From Streptomyces sp. NBC_00250 (GTDB taxonomy: Bacteria; Actinomycetota; Actinomycetes; Streptomycetales; Streptomycetaceae): DNA of 64,000 nt. Both the position numbers and the translations under genes were made by a program. The notes under the pieces were generated by a model. That model searched no databases, was not told the DNA's origin, and saw only the letters and a program-made list of their open reading frames with translations. The stretch covers positions 8,232,001 through 8,296,000 of the forward strand of contig NZ_CP108088.1 of assembly GCF_036192275.1 (NCBI RefSeq), read 5' to 3'. Shown here one piece after another: positions 17,692-26,925 of the stretch; position 1 is the first letter of the stretch; each line of letters begins with the position of its first letter.

Positions 17692-19029
17692 ATGTCCGTC
17701 ACCCTTTCCTCCGTACGCCGTCGCAGAGCGCGCGTCGCCGCCACCTTCACCGCCGCCGCGGTCTCCATGGCGCTCGTAACGGCCTGCGAGAGCGCCGACA
17801 GCGCCGCCCCCGCCGAGGACGGCAAGCCGGTCACGATCACCTTCTGGGGCTGGGCCAAGGGCACCCAGGAGGTCGTCGACGCGTTCAACGCCTCGCACAA
17901 GGACGTCCAGGTGAAGTTCGAGGCGATCCCCTCCGGCAACGCCGGGGGCTACGCCAAGATCTCCAACGCGGTGAAGGCGGGCAACGCCCCCGACCTCTTC
18001 AACACCGAGTACGGCGCCCTGCCCGACTTCGTCAGCCAGGGCGCCGTGCAGGACATCACCAAGCTCGTCTCCGACGACCTGAAGGCGAAGTACCTGCCGC
18101 AGGCCGTCGAGCTGTCCACCCTCGGCGGCTCCAACTGGGCGCTGCCGATCGACGCGGCCCCGCAGGCGTTCTTCTACCGCAAGGACCTCTTCGAGAAGGC
18201 CCGCATCACCTCCCCGCCGAAGACCTGGGACGAGTACCGCGCGGCCGCCCAGAAGCTCAAGAAGGCGGACCCGAAGGCCCGGATCGGCACCTTCTTCCCC
18301 GATGACCCGGGCGTTTTCGAGGCGATGTCCTGGCAGGCCGGGGCACAGTGGTTCACCGCCGCCGGTGACACCTGGAAGGTGAACCTGAAGAACCCGGCGA
18401 CCGGCAAGGTCTCCGAGTACTGGCAGAAGATGATCGACGAGGACCTGGTCCGGGTGCAGCCGTCGTTCAGCCAGCAGTGGACGGCCTCCCTGCAGAAGGG
18501 CGAGACCGCCGCCTACCTCGGCGCCTCCTGGGGAGGCGGCGTACTGACGGGCACCGTGCCGGACACCAGCGGCAAGTGGGCCGTGGCCCCGATCCCGACC
18601 TGGGACGGACAGCCCGCCAGCGGCATGCTCGGCGGCAGCGTGTTCGCCGTCTCCAAGGACAGCAAGAAGGCCAAGGCCGCCGTCGAGTTCGCCACCTGGG
18701 CCACCACCACCCCCGAGGGCATAAAGGCGCGTATCGCCTCGGGCACCTCGTCGATGTTCCCCGCCGCGCCGGCGCTCGTACCGGTCGCCAAGGCCGCCTT
18801 CGGCACCGACTTCTACGGTGGCCAGGACATCTACTCGGTCTTCATCGACGGAGGCAAGTCCATCAAGCAGGGCTGGCAGTGGGGCCCGGCGATGGGTGCC
18901 ACCAACAGCGCGATCAAGGACTCGTTCGGCAAGCTGACCAACGGCGGCACCATCGAGGCGGCCATCGACGCCGGCCAGCGGGCCACGGTCGCCGAGCTGA
19001 AGAACCGCGGACTCAAGGTCGCCGAGTGA
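17692..19029 (+). CDS. CUT1 sugar-binding lipoprotein
   Basis: A 445-residue protein. The N-terminus is basic (SSVRRRRARVAAT), then hydrophobic, ending in a lipobox LVTAC with Cys32, so it is a membrane-anchored lipoprotein. VTITFWGWAKGTQEVVDAFN and NAPDLFNTEYGALPDF are typical of family 1 extracellular solute-binding proteins for oligosaccharides. It feeds the two permeases that follow: its TGA overlaps the GTG of the next gene (GTGA). The cluster has no ATPase, so the shared MsiK ATPase of Streptomyces probably energises it. The sugar is unknown; GH27 and DUF2264 neighbours point to a galactose- or uronate-containing oligosaccharide. Confidence 0.88.
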   Translation: MSVTLSSVRRRRARVAATFTAAAVSMALVTACESADSAAPAEDGKPVTITFWGWAKGTQEVVDAFNASHKDVQVKFEAIPSGNAGGYAKISNAVKAGNAPDLFNTEYGALPDFVSQGAVQDITKLVSDDLKAKYLPQAVELSTLGGSNWALPIDAAPQAFFYRKDLFEKARITSPPKTWDEYRAAAQKLKKADPKARIGTFFPDDPGVFEAMSWQAGAQWFTAAGDTWKVNLKNPATGKVSEYWQKMIDEDLVRVQPSFSQQWTASLQKGETAAYLGASWGGGVLTGTVPDTSGKWAVAPIPTWDGQPASGMLGGSVFAVSKDSKKAKAAVEFATWATTTPEGIKARIASGTSSMFPAAPALVPVAKAAFGTDFYGGQDIYSVFIDGGKSIKQGWQWGPAMGATNSAIKDSFGKLTNGGTIEAAIDAGQRATVAELKNRGLKVAE

Positions 19030-19970
19030 CGCACCCCGCGACGCGTACGCCGACCTCCCGCGCCGCCGCCGTCAGGCGGCGCGGGAGGCACGGGGCACCT
19101 GCCCTCCTGCTCGCCCCGTTCCTGCTGCTCTTCACGGCCTGCACGCTGATCCCGATCGGCTACGCGGCCTACCTGAGCCTGTTCAGCGAGAAGCGCTCGG
19201 GCCTCGGCTTCGGCGGCTCCCAGTCGGTCTTCACCGGCCTCGGCAACTACACCCGGGCACTGACCGACGACGCCTTCCTGGCCGGCTTCTGGACCACCGC
19301 CCAGTACTGCCTGCTCTACATCCCGGTGATGATCGGCCTCTCGCTGCTGCTGGCCCTGCTGCTGGACTCCGCGCTCGCCCGAGCCCGCCGCTTCTTCCAG
19401 CTGGCCCTGTTCCTGCCGCACGCCGTGCCCGGCATCATCGCCGCGCTGATCTGGATGTACCTCTACACCCCCGGCATCAGCCCGGTCATCGAGGCGCTGA
19501 ACTCCGTCGGCGCGCAGGCCGACGCGCTCGGCCACCCGCTGCCCGCCGTGGTCAACATCGCGGTCTGGGAGTGGACCGGCTACAACATGGTGATCTTCTA
19601 CGCTGCGCTGCAGGCCATCCCCCGCGAGGTCCTGGAGGCCGCAGTGGTCGACGGCGCCGGGCCGCTGCGCACCGCGTTCAGCGTCAAGATCCCGCTGATC
19701 CGGGCCTCGATCTCCATGGTCGGGATGTTCACGATGATCGGCTCGCTCCAGCTGTTCACCGAGCCGATGATCCTGCACGGCACGGCCCCGGGCGTGATCA
19801 GCACCTGGACTCCCAATATGTACGCCTACGCCGCCGCCTTCGAGCGGGGCGACTACGGCCTCGCCGCAGCCGCCTCCGTCCTGCTGGCCCTCGTAGCCGC
19901 CACCCTGTCCTTCGTCGTCACCCGGCTCACCCGTGGCCGGTCCGACCGTCGAGCGGAGGCCACCGCATGA
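19026..19970 (+). CDS. CUT1 ABC transporter permease (MalF type)
   Basis: The start is GTG 19026, overlapping the upstream stop by four bases; the frame extends further upstream only as a shadow of the binding-protein gene. The 314-residue product has six membrane segments, beginning with ALLLAPFLLLFTACTLIPIG. The coupling (EAA) loop reads EVLEAAVVDGAGPLRTAFSV and contacts the ATPase. It forms a heterodimer with the next gene product; the start of that gene overlaps this stop. Confidence 0.88.
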   Translation: MTHPATRTPTSRAAAVRRRGRHGAPALLLAPFLLLFTACTLIPIGYAAYLSLFSEKRSGLGFGGSQSVFTGLGNYTRALTDDAFLAGFWTTAQYCLLYIPVMIGLSLLLALLLDSALARARRFFQLALFLPHAVPGIIAALIWMYLYTPGISPVIEALNSVGAQADALGHPLPAVVNIAVWEWTGYNMVIFYAALQAIPREVLEAAVVDGAGPLRTAFSVKIPLIRASISMVGMFTMIGSLQLFTEPMILHGTAPGVISTWTPNMYAYAAAFERGDYGLAAAASVLLALVAATLSFVVTRLTRGRSDRRAEATA

Positions 19971-20884
19971 CCACCATCCTCACCCGCCCCAAGCGGGACC
20001 GCGCCCACGGGGCCGCGTCCGCGCACGCGCCGCACCGGCCGGCACGGCGGCCGCTGTACCTCTCGAAGATCGCGGTCAACGGCGCGCTGGCGCTGGCCAC
20101 CGCGTACACCCTGCTGCCGCTCGGCTGGCTGCTCACCGCCGCTGCCAAGAAGACCGGCGACCTCCTCGGTGGGCGCGCCCTCACCCCCGAACACTTCAAC
20201 CTCGCCCAGAACCTGCACAACGTCGCCACCGCCGACGGCGGTGTCTATTTCAACTGGTACGTCAACTCCCTGCTCTACGCCGGAATAGGCGCCCTCCTCT
20301 GCGCGTTCGTGTGCGTCTGCGCCGGTTACGCCTTCGAGGTATACGCCTTCCGCGGCAAGGAGGCGCTGTTCGGCCTGGTACTGGTCGGCGTGATGGTGCC
20401 CACCACCGCACTCGCGCTGCCGATGTACCTGATCGCCTCCAAGGTCGGCGTGGTCAACACCTTCTGGGCGGTGTTCCTCCCCTCGCTGGTCGCCCCCTTC
20501 GGGGTCTATCTCTCCCGGGTGTTCTGCGCCGGCTACATCCCCGGTGAAGTCCTCGAAGCCGCCCGCATGGACGGCGCCGGCGAGCTGCGCACCTTCTGGT
20601 CGGTGGGCCTGCGCATGGTGATGCCCGGCTACGTCACGGTGTTCCTCTTCCAGTTCACCTCCATCTGGAACAACTTCTTCCTGCCCCTGGTGATGCTCTC
20701 CGACAACGAGCTCTTCCCGCTCAGCCTCGGCCTCTACACCTGGAACACGGAAACCCGTGCCTTCCCTGAGTACTACCCCCTGGTCGTCACCGGCTCGCTG
20801 CTCGCCGTCATCCCCCTGGTGGTCGCCTTCGTCGCCCTGCAGCGGCACTGGAAGGCCGGCCTCACCGCGGGCAGCGTCAAGTAA
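19967..20884 (+). CDS. CUT1 ABC transporter permease (MalG type)
   Basis: ATG 19967 overlaps the preceding stop (ATGA), indicating translational coupling. The 305-residue protein has six membrane segments, an EAA loop EVLEAARMDGAGELRTFWSV, and the C-terminal AGLTAGSVK that closes many MalG-type permeases. It partners with the product of 19026. A 38-base gap separates it from the dehydrogenase, so the operon probably continues. Confidence 0.88.
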   Translation: MTTILTRPKRDRAHGAASAHAPHRPARRPLYLSKIAVNGALALATAYTLLPLGWLLTAAAKKTGDLLGGRALTPEHFNLAQNLHNVATADGGVYFNWYVNSLLYAGIGALLCAFVCVCAGYAFEVYAFRGKEALFGLVLVGVMVPTTALALPMYLIASKVGVVNTFWAVFLPSLVAPFGVYLSRVFCAGYIPGEVLEAARMDGAGELRTFWSVGLRMVMPGYVTVFLFQFTSIWNNFFLPLVMLSDNELFPLSLGLYTWNTETRAFPEYYPLVVTGSLLAVIPLVVAFVALQRHWKAGLTAGSVK

Positions 20885-20922
20885 AGCCACCAGGCCATCA
20901 CGAACACATCCAGGAGAATCGA

Positions 20923-21984
20923 GTGACCACCCCTCCGACCGCGCCCGCCGAAACCGCCGAACCGGCGGCTCCCGAACGCTCGCGGCCCCGAGCCGTCCTC
21001 GCCATGCACCCCCGGCTGGCGCCCAGCCTGATCGACTCCGGCACGATGGCCAGGCTCACCAGCCTCGCCGCGCTCGACCCCTCCGTCGTCGTCGACGACT
21101 TCACGACCCCCGAAGCCGTCGCGGCCCTCGCCGACGCCGAGGTCATCATCAGCAGCTGGGGTTGCCCGCCCATCGACGAGACCGTCCTGGCCTCCGCGCC
21201 CAGCCTGCGCGCCGTCATCCACGCCGCAGGATCGGTCAAGCACCACATCACCGACGCCTGCTGGCAGCGTGGCATCCAGGTCACCTCGGCGGCCTGGGCC
21301 AACGCCCTGCCGGTGGCCGAGTACACCGTCGCGGCCATCCTGTTGGCCAACAAACAGGTTCTGCGCCTCGCCACCGAGTATCGCGACCGTCGTGCCCCGT
21401 ACGACTGGGCCTACGCCAACCCAGGCATCGGCAACTACCACCGCACCGTCGGTATCGTCGGCGCCTCCCAGATCGGCCGCCGGGTACTCGAACTGCTCCG
21501 CCCGTTCGACATCGAACTCCTGCTCCACGACCCCTACGTGGACGCCAAGGAGGCTGCGGAGCTCGGTGCCCGGTCGGTGGCGATCGACGAGCTGTGCGCA
21601 GTGAGTGACGTGGTGAGCGTCCACGCGCCCGAACTCCCCGCCACCCGGCACCTGATCAGCCGTCGGCTGCTCACCCTCATGCCCGACGGTGCGACCCTGG
21701 TCAACACCGCGCGCGGCTCGCTGATCGACCAGGACGCCCTGGTCGAGGAGCTGGTGGACGGCCGCCTCAACGCGGTCCTCGACGTCACCACGCCTGACGT
21801 GCTGCCCGCCGATTCGCCCCTGTACAACCTGCCGAACGTGCTCCTCACACCTCACGTCGCCGGCTCCCTCGGCACCGAGCTGCACCGTATGGCCGCCGCC
21901 GCGGCGGGCGAACTCGCCCGCTACACGGCGGGCCTGCCCTTCGCGCACCCGGTGCTCCGCCAGAACATCCACCGCACAGCCTGA
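20923..21984 (+). CDS. D-isomer-specific 2-hydroxyacid dehydrogenase
   Basis: A 353-residue protein from GTG 20923 behind AGGAG. The Rossmann motif TVGIVGASQIGRRVLELLRP binds NAD(P). NTARGSLIDQDAL carries the catalytic Arg and LLTPHVAGSLGTELHRMA the catalytic His. The Glu that usually sits in the DVxxxEP loop is not obvious in VLDVTTPDVLPADSPLYN. It reduces 2-keto acids or oxidises 2-hydroxy acids. With an isomerase and an oxidoreductase relic alongside, it may handle a sugar acid released from the imported oligosaccharide; that part is inference. Confidence 0.83.
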   Translation: MTTPPTAPAETAEPAAPERSRPRAVLAMHPRLAPSLIDSGTMARLTSLAALDPSVVVDDFTTPEAVAALADAEVIISSWGCPPIDETVLASAPSLRAVIHAAGSVKHHITDACWQRGIQVTSAAWANALPVAEYTVAAILLANKQVLRLATEYRDRRAPYDWAYANPGIGNYHRTVGIVGASQIGRRVLELLRPFDIELLLHDPYVDAKEAAELGARSVAIDELCAVSDVVSVHAPELPATRHLISRRLLTLMPDGATLVNTARGSLIDQDALVEELVDGRLNAVLDVTTPDVLPADSPLYNLPNVLLTPHVAGSLGTELHRMAAAAAGELARYTAGLPFAHPVLRQNIHRTA

Positions 21985-22030
21985 CTCCCTTCAGTGAACA
22001 GCAAGGGGAGACCATCCACGTCCCGTAGGT

Positions 22031-23019
22031 GTGATCTGCGTCGTGATGAACGGCGCCACAGGCCGGATGGGCCACCTCCAGTACCTGGTCCGGTCGATCC
22101 TGGCCATCCGAGAGCAGGGCGGTCTCGCCCTCGGTGACGGCGAGGTGGTGCGGCCCGAACCGATCCTGGTCGGCCGCGACGCGCACAAGCTCAAGATCTC
22201 GCCGACCGCAACGGGCTCGCCCACTGGACCACTTCGCTCGACGAGGCGCCCGCCCACCCGCTCGCCGAGATCTACTTGGACGCCCAGGTCACTACCGCCC
22301 GCGAGCAGGCGGTCCGCCCAGAGATCGCCGCCGGCAAGCAAGTCTGCACCGAGAACCCGACTGCCGAATCCCGGACGTGGCAATGGAGTTGGACCGCGTG
22401 GCCCGTGAGGCCGGGGTATGCAACGGCGCCGTGCAGGACAAGCTGTTCCTGCCGGGCCTGCTCAAGCTGAAGCGGCTGGTCGACGGCGGCTTCCTCGGCC
22501 GCATCCTGTCGGTCCGCGGAGAGTTCGGCTACTGGCGAGGGCGACTGGCAGGACGCCCAGCGCCCGTCGTGGAACTACCGCGCCGAGGACGGCGGCGGCA
22601 TGATCCCGCACTGGTGGTAAGTGCTGGACAACGTCGTCGCCCCGGTCCGCTCCGGCTACGCCCAAACCACCACCCACATCCCCGAGTGGTTCGACGAACA
22701 GGGCCGGCGCTACACGGCGACCGCCGACGACGCCGCGTACGGCATCTTCGAGCTGGAGGGCGGGATCACCGCCCAGATCAACTCCTCGTGGGCCGTCGGG
22801 GTCGACCGCGACGAGCTCGTGGAGTTCCAGTCGACGGGACAACGGCGAGTTCGACAACGGCTTCAGATCCAGTGGGAGCTCTTCCTGAAGCGCGTCGCCG
22901 TCGGCGCGCCGTCCCACTGGGACCTGCTGGAGGGCGCCAAGGGCGTCCGACTCGCCGAACTCGGTCCCCTCTCCGCCGGCGAGGGCCGCCGCCTCGAAGT
23001 GCCCGATCTGGAGATCTGA
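22031..23019 (+). pseudogene. Gfo/Idh/MocA-type oxidoreductase, multiply frameshifted
   Basis: Consecutive pieces of one oxidoreductase lie in different frames. The N-terminal [20 protein letters not shown] runs to about 22195. Then come [20 protein letters not shown] (to 22370), [20 protein letters not shown] and [16 protein letters not shown] (to 22545). Last are [20 protein letters not shown] and [20 protein letters not shown] to the end. There is a TAA at 22618-22620 where the fold needs a sense codon. About 50-60 residues appear deleted between VEFQ (22830) and EFDNGF. The family is usually near 385 residues. The gene cannot make a working enzyme. It lies downstream of the dehydrogenase, so it was once part of the same operon. 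Confidence 0.8.
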
Positions 23020-23167
23020 TGGGCGCCGTGGACGCCCCGCGAGCCGAAGATTCGCATCGGCACTTGCGACCACTGCTGCACCGAGGACTGCTGTCTGGGT
23101 GTTTTGTCGCCTCGGCTATGGGCACGCAGTGCTGGGTTCCTGGATCGGTTGCACCGACTTGAGCAAC

Positions 23168-23187
23168 ATTCATGTTTGATATTGCTC
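23168..23187. promoter_or_regulatory. Operator-like motif before the GH31 gene
   Basis: ATTCATGTTTGATATTGCTC lies about 125 bases before the GH31 start. It matches 15 of 20 positions of ATTTATGTTTGAAATGCTTC at 28961-28980, before agaS. Related sequences occur before the transporter (32554) and the GH109 gene (42846). A GAGCAA..TTGCTC inverted pair spans 23161-23187. Confidence 0.5.
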
Positions 23188-23311
23188 GACATGAGGCATT
23201 AAGCAGCACATCTTTTCAACTTGCCGTCGCCTGGAGTACATTGCGCGCCAACCCCCCATCTGAAGTCCGGCCCTGCGCTCCGCGTACCCCGGACCGTCGC
23301 AGGGAGTCTCG

Positions 23312-26300
23312 ATGAGACTCGGCTCAGACCCGGGCAGGCGCCCGGGGCGCCGGAGATTCATAGCCACCGCACTCGTAACGGTCGTCGTCGGCGCCGGCCT
23401 CGCCACCGCGGGACCCGTCGGAAACGCGGCTGCCGCCGACACGGCGGGATCGGTGACAGGTCTCAGCCAGTCCGGTTCCACGTTCACCGCTACGACGTCA
23501 TCGGGTGCCAAGGCCCGCATCTCCTTCGCCCGCTCCGACATCTTCAGGGTCTGGCTGGCGCCCGACGGCCTGTTCACCGACGACCCTGCCGGGAGCGACC
23601 TCGCGATCAAGACCGACTTCGGGGCTGCGGCGACGAGTTACAGTGACGCGGGCTCGTACTACCGGATCACCACTCCGGAGCTTTCCATCCGGGTCAATAA
23701 GGCGCCGCTGAAGTTCTCCGTCTACCGGGCGGACAACAGCACGCTGGTGTGGCAGGAGACCGCGCCCACCAGTTGGGACGGTGGGAAGACCACGCAGCAC
23801 CTCGCCCAGGGCGCCGACGAGCAGTTCTACGGCACGGGTCTGCGGCTCGGCGAGTGGGCGCTGCGCGGCAAGACCGTCCCGGTCGCGGTCGACAACAAGT
23901 GGAACGAGAACAACAACGCCAGCCCGGCGCCGTTCTACATGTCGACCAAGGGCTACGGCGTCATGCGCAACACCTGGGCGCCAGGCTCGTACGACTTCGG
24001 CTCGCCCGGGGCGTTCACCCACAACGAGAACCGCTTCGACGCCTGGTACTTCGTCGACACCTCGCTCAAGGGCGTCCTCGACGACTACACCGACGTGACC
24101 GGCAAGCCGTTCATGGCTCCCCAGTGGGGTTTCGAACTGGGCAACGCCGACTGCTGGAACGCGTCCAACCCCGACTACCAGGGTGATCACCAGCGGGCCC
24201 GTCACCAGACGACCAAGGACGTCGTCGGATACGCGACGGACGCCCGTGCCGCCGACATGCCGTCAGGCTGGTTTTTGCCGAACGGCGGCTACGGCTGTGG
24301 CTACACGGACCTCACGGACACTGTGAAGGCGCTGGACGAGAAGGGTTTCAAGACCGGCCTGTGGACTTCTACCGGCCTCGCGAACATCAAGGACGAGGTC
24401 GGGGTCTCCGGTAGCCGCGGCGTCAAGACGGATGTCGCCTGGATCGGTGGTGGGTACAAGAAGGTGTTCCAGGGTGTCCAGCAGGCCGTCGACGGTATCG
24501 AGAAGAACTCCGACGGGCGCCGGTTCGTGTGGACGGTCGACGGCTGGGCCGGTACCCAGCGCAACGCGGTCGTCTGGACCGGCGACACCAGCGGCACCTG
24601 GGACGACATGCGCTGGCACGTGCCCGCCATCGCGGGCGCCGGGCTCTCGGGTCTCAACTACGCGACCGGTGACGTGGACGGTATCTACGGCGGCAGCCCC
24701 AAGACGTACGTCCGGGACCTGCAGTGGAAGTCGTTCACGCCGGCGTTCATGACGATGTCCGGCTGGGGCCTCACCAACCCCGAGGCCGGTTACCAGGACA
24801 AGCAGCCCTGGCGCTTCGCGGAGCCGTACCTGTCGATCAACCGCAAGTACCTACAGCTGAAGATGCGCCTCATGCCGTACCTGTACAGCATGAGCCGCGT
24901 CGCGCACGAGACCGGTGTCCCCAGCACCCGGGCCATGGTGCTCGAGTACCCGAACGACCCCGTGGCCCGCGGCAACGAGACCAGCGGTCAGTTCATGGCG
25001 GGTGACTCCTTCCTCGTGGCCCCGGTCGTCTCCGACACCGACGTGCGCAACGGCATCTACCTCCCGGCGGGCACCTGGACCGACTACTGGACGGGCAAGA
25101 CCTACACGGGGCCGGGCTGGATCAACGGCTATAACGCCCCGCTCGACACCCTGCCCCTGTTCGTCAAGGGCGGCGCCATCGTCCCGATGTGGCCGAAGAT
25201 GAACTACACGGGTGAGAAAGCCGTCTCCACGCTCACGTACGACATTCACCCGCGCGGAAACTCCTCCTTCACCCTCTACGAGGACGACGGCATCACGCGC
25301 AAGCACGAGACCGGTAACTTCGCCAAGCAGAAGGTCGACGTCACTGCCCCGACGTCCGGATCCGGCGACGTCACCATCTCGGTGGGGACGGCCAACGGCA
25401 CCTACGACGGCAAGCTCGCCTCTCGCGACTACGCGTTCAGCGTCCACACGGCGAAGGCGCCCACCGGCGTCACCGTCGGCACCACGGCGCTGACGAACCA
25501 CGGCTCCAAGAGCGCCTACGACGCGGCCTCCACCGGGTGGTACTTCGACGCGGCCGATCGCGGTGGCGTCCTCTGGATCAAGTCCGGCAGCAAGTCCGGC
25601 GCGTTCACGGTCAAGGCGACCGGGACCACCCTCCCGACCGCCGGCGCGATCCCGGTCTCCCCGCAGATCCCCAAGGCGGACTGGGTCGCTACGGCCGACA
25701 GCCAGGAAGCCTCCCAGCCCGCCGGCAACGCGATCGACGGCAACCCCGCTACGCTGTGGCACACCGCATGGTCGTCCGGCACTCCCGCTGCGCTGCCCCA
25801 CGAGATCCGGATCGACCTCGGCAAGCGGTACACCGTGGACAGCCTCACCCATCTGCCCAGGCAGGGCGGGGGCGTCAATGGCCGGATCGGGCGGTACGAG
25901 GTGTACGTCTCGGAGACAACGGCCGACTGGGGAACCCCGGTGGCGACCGGCTCACTGTCGGACATCGCCGGAAGCACCACCATGCCACTGACTCAGAAGA
26001 CCGGTCGCTACCTGAAGCTCAAGGCTCTCAGCGAAGCGGGCGGCCGTGGACCGTGGACCAGCATCGGCGAGCTCTCCGCCACCGGGACCGCGGCACCGCT
26101 GCCGAACAACACACAACTGGTCAACGCCGCCTCCAAGAGCTGCATCGACCTGCCGGGCAGCAGCACGACGCCCGGTACCAAGCCCACGCTGTACAGCTGT
26201 CACGGCGGCGGCAACCAGACGTGGACCCTCCACTCCGACGGGCGGCTGAGCGGCCTGAACGGCGCCTGCCTCGACGGCGAGGTCGCTACGGACGTCACCG

Positions 26301-26473
26301 TGCAGACGTGCAACGCGAGCGCGGGACAGAAGTGGTCTCTCGGGCCCGAGGCCTCGATCCGTAGCGGGGGCAGGTGTCTGGCGCCGGTGGGTTCGGCCAC
26401 GGCGAACGGCACGCGGCTGACCCTGGCGACCTGTGACAACGGCACCGATCAGAGGTGGTCCTTCACCTCCTGA
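23312..26473 (+). CDS. Secreted GH31 glycosidase with CBM32-like and ricin-type modules
   Basis: A 1053-residue protein. A Tat-like signal GRRRFIATALVTVVVGAG leads to ANAAA-type cleavage near residue 42 (GNAAAAD). The GH31 barrel spans about residues 45-680. The acid/base region is typical (VVWTGDTSGTWDDMRWH, about 422), but the nucleophile strand is VKTDVAWIGGGYKK (about 372) rather than the WIDMNE of alpha-glucosidases. From memory, GH31 members active on alpha-galactosides or alpha-GalNAc differ in this way. Residues 785-930 form an F5/8-type CBM32-like domain (AIDGNPATLWHTAWSSG) and 935-1052 a ricin-type trefoil (QTWTLHSDGRLSGLNGACL). Given the GalNAc-type catabolic genes next door, an alpha-N-acetylgalactosaminidase is my best guess. 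Confidence 0.82.
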   Translation: MRLGSDPGRRPGRRRFIATALVTVVVGAGLATAGPVGNAAAADTAGSVTGLSQSGSTFTATTSSGAKARISFARSDIFRVWLAPDGLFTDDPAGSDLAIKTDFGAAATSYSDAGSYYRITTPELSIRVNKAPLKFSVYRADNSTLVWQETAPTSWDGGKTTQHLAQGADEQFYGTGLRLGEWALRGKTVPVAVDNKWNENNNASPAPFYMSTKGYGVMRNTWAPGSYDFGSPGAFTHNENRFDAWYFVDTSLKGVLDDYTDVTGKPFMAPQWGFELGNADCWNASNPDYQGDHQRARHQTTKDVVGYATDARAADMPSGWFLPNGGYGCGYTDLTDTVKALDEKGFKTGLWTSTGLANIKDEVGVSGSRGVKTDVAWIGGGYKKVFQGVQQAVDGIEKNSDGRRFVWTVDGWAGTQRNAVVWTGDTSGTWDDMRWHVPAIAGAGLSGLNYATGDVDGIYGGSPKTYVRDLQWKSFTPAFMTMSGWGLTNPEAGYQDKQPWRFAEPYLSINRKYLQLKMRLMPYLYSMSRVAHETGVPSTRAMVLEYPNDPVARGNETSGQFMAGDSFLVAPVVSDTDVRNGIYLPAGTWTDYWTGKTYTGPGWINGYNAPLDTLPLFVKGGAIVPMWPKMNYTGEKAVSTLTYDIHPRGNSSFTLYEDDGITRKHETGNFAKQKVDVTAPTSGSGDVTISVGTANGTYDGKLASRDYAFSVHTAKAPTGVTVGTTALTNHGSKSAYDAASTGWYFDAADRGGVLWIKSGSKSGAFTVKATGTTLPTAGAIPVSPQIPKADWVATADSQEASQPAGNAIDGNPATLWHTAWSSGTPAALPHEIRIDLGKRYTVDSLTHLPRQGGGVNGRIGRYEVYVSETTADWGTPVATGSLSDIAGSTTMPLTQKTGRYLKLKALSEAGGRGPWTSIGELSATGTAAPLPNNTQLVNAASKSCIDLPGSSTTPGTKPTLYSCHGGGNQTWTLHSDGRLSGLNGACLDGEVATDVTVQTCNASAGQKWSLGPEASIRSGGRCLAPVGSATANGTRLTLATCDNGTDQRWSFTS

Positions 26474-26492
26474 TACGTCACCGAAGGAATCC

Positions 26493-26531
26493 GGCGGCTC
26501 TCCCGACCCGCGATGGGTGAGGGGAGCCGCC
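26493..26531 (+). terminator. Hairpin terminator after GH31
   Basis: GGCGGCTCTCCC and GGGGAGCCGCC form an 11-bp stem with one bulge, starting 20 bases after the GH31 stop. Confidence 0.65.
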
Positions 26532-26870
26532 GGCACGTACCGGCGGCGGGCACGCGGTGTACGGAACCCGCCTGCCCGCCGTCGCCACGCGACTGGACCC
26601 GGGGTGCTCCACCGCGCGTGGGCACAGAACACGGGTCGGCGGTGATCCCGGTTTGCTGGAGGGCGTCCTGAGCCGGCATCACGTCGCTCGGTTCCGGCAG
26701 GAATATTCCTACGACTGCCTACCTACGGGACCCTCGTCGAGAAAGAAGGATGGCCCCGCACTGTTCCGCTCACGACTCGCACGCTGTGTGGACAGAGCCG
26801 GTCTCAACCCAAGCTCGGACAGGCGATCTCACCGCGCGAGAGTCGCTATGGACCGCCTTGCTCACACGAG
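26532..26870. other. Non-coding stretch between convergent genes
   Basis: A frame reads GGDPGLLEGVLSRHHVARFR..YSYDCLPTG and looks faintly protein-like, but I cannot link it to a family and see no ribosome-binding site. It is otherwise featureless between two terminators. Confidence 0.3.
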
Positions 26871-26906
26871 GCGAGGGCCCGGCTGCGGTGTCAGCCGGGC
26901 CCTCGC
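26871..26906 (-). terminator. Perfect 14-bp hairpin terminator of the aldolase operon
   Basis: GCGAGGGCCCGGCT and AGCCGGGCCCTCGC pair perfectly around an 8-base loop, 20 bases after the aldolase stop on the minus strand. Confidence 0.78.
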
Positions 26907-26925
26907 CATGAGGTGCCGAGACCCG

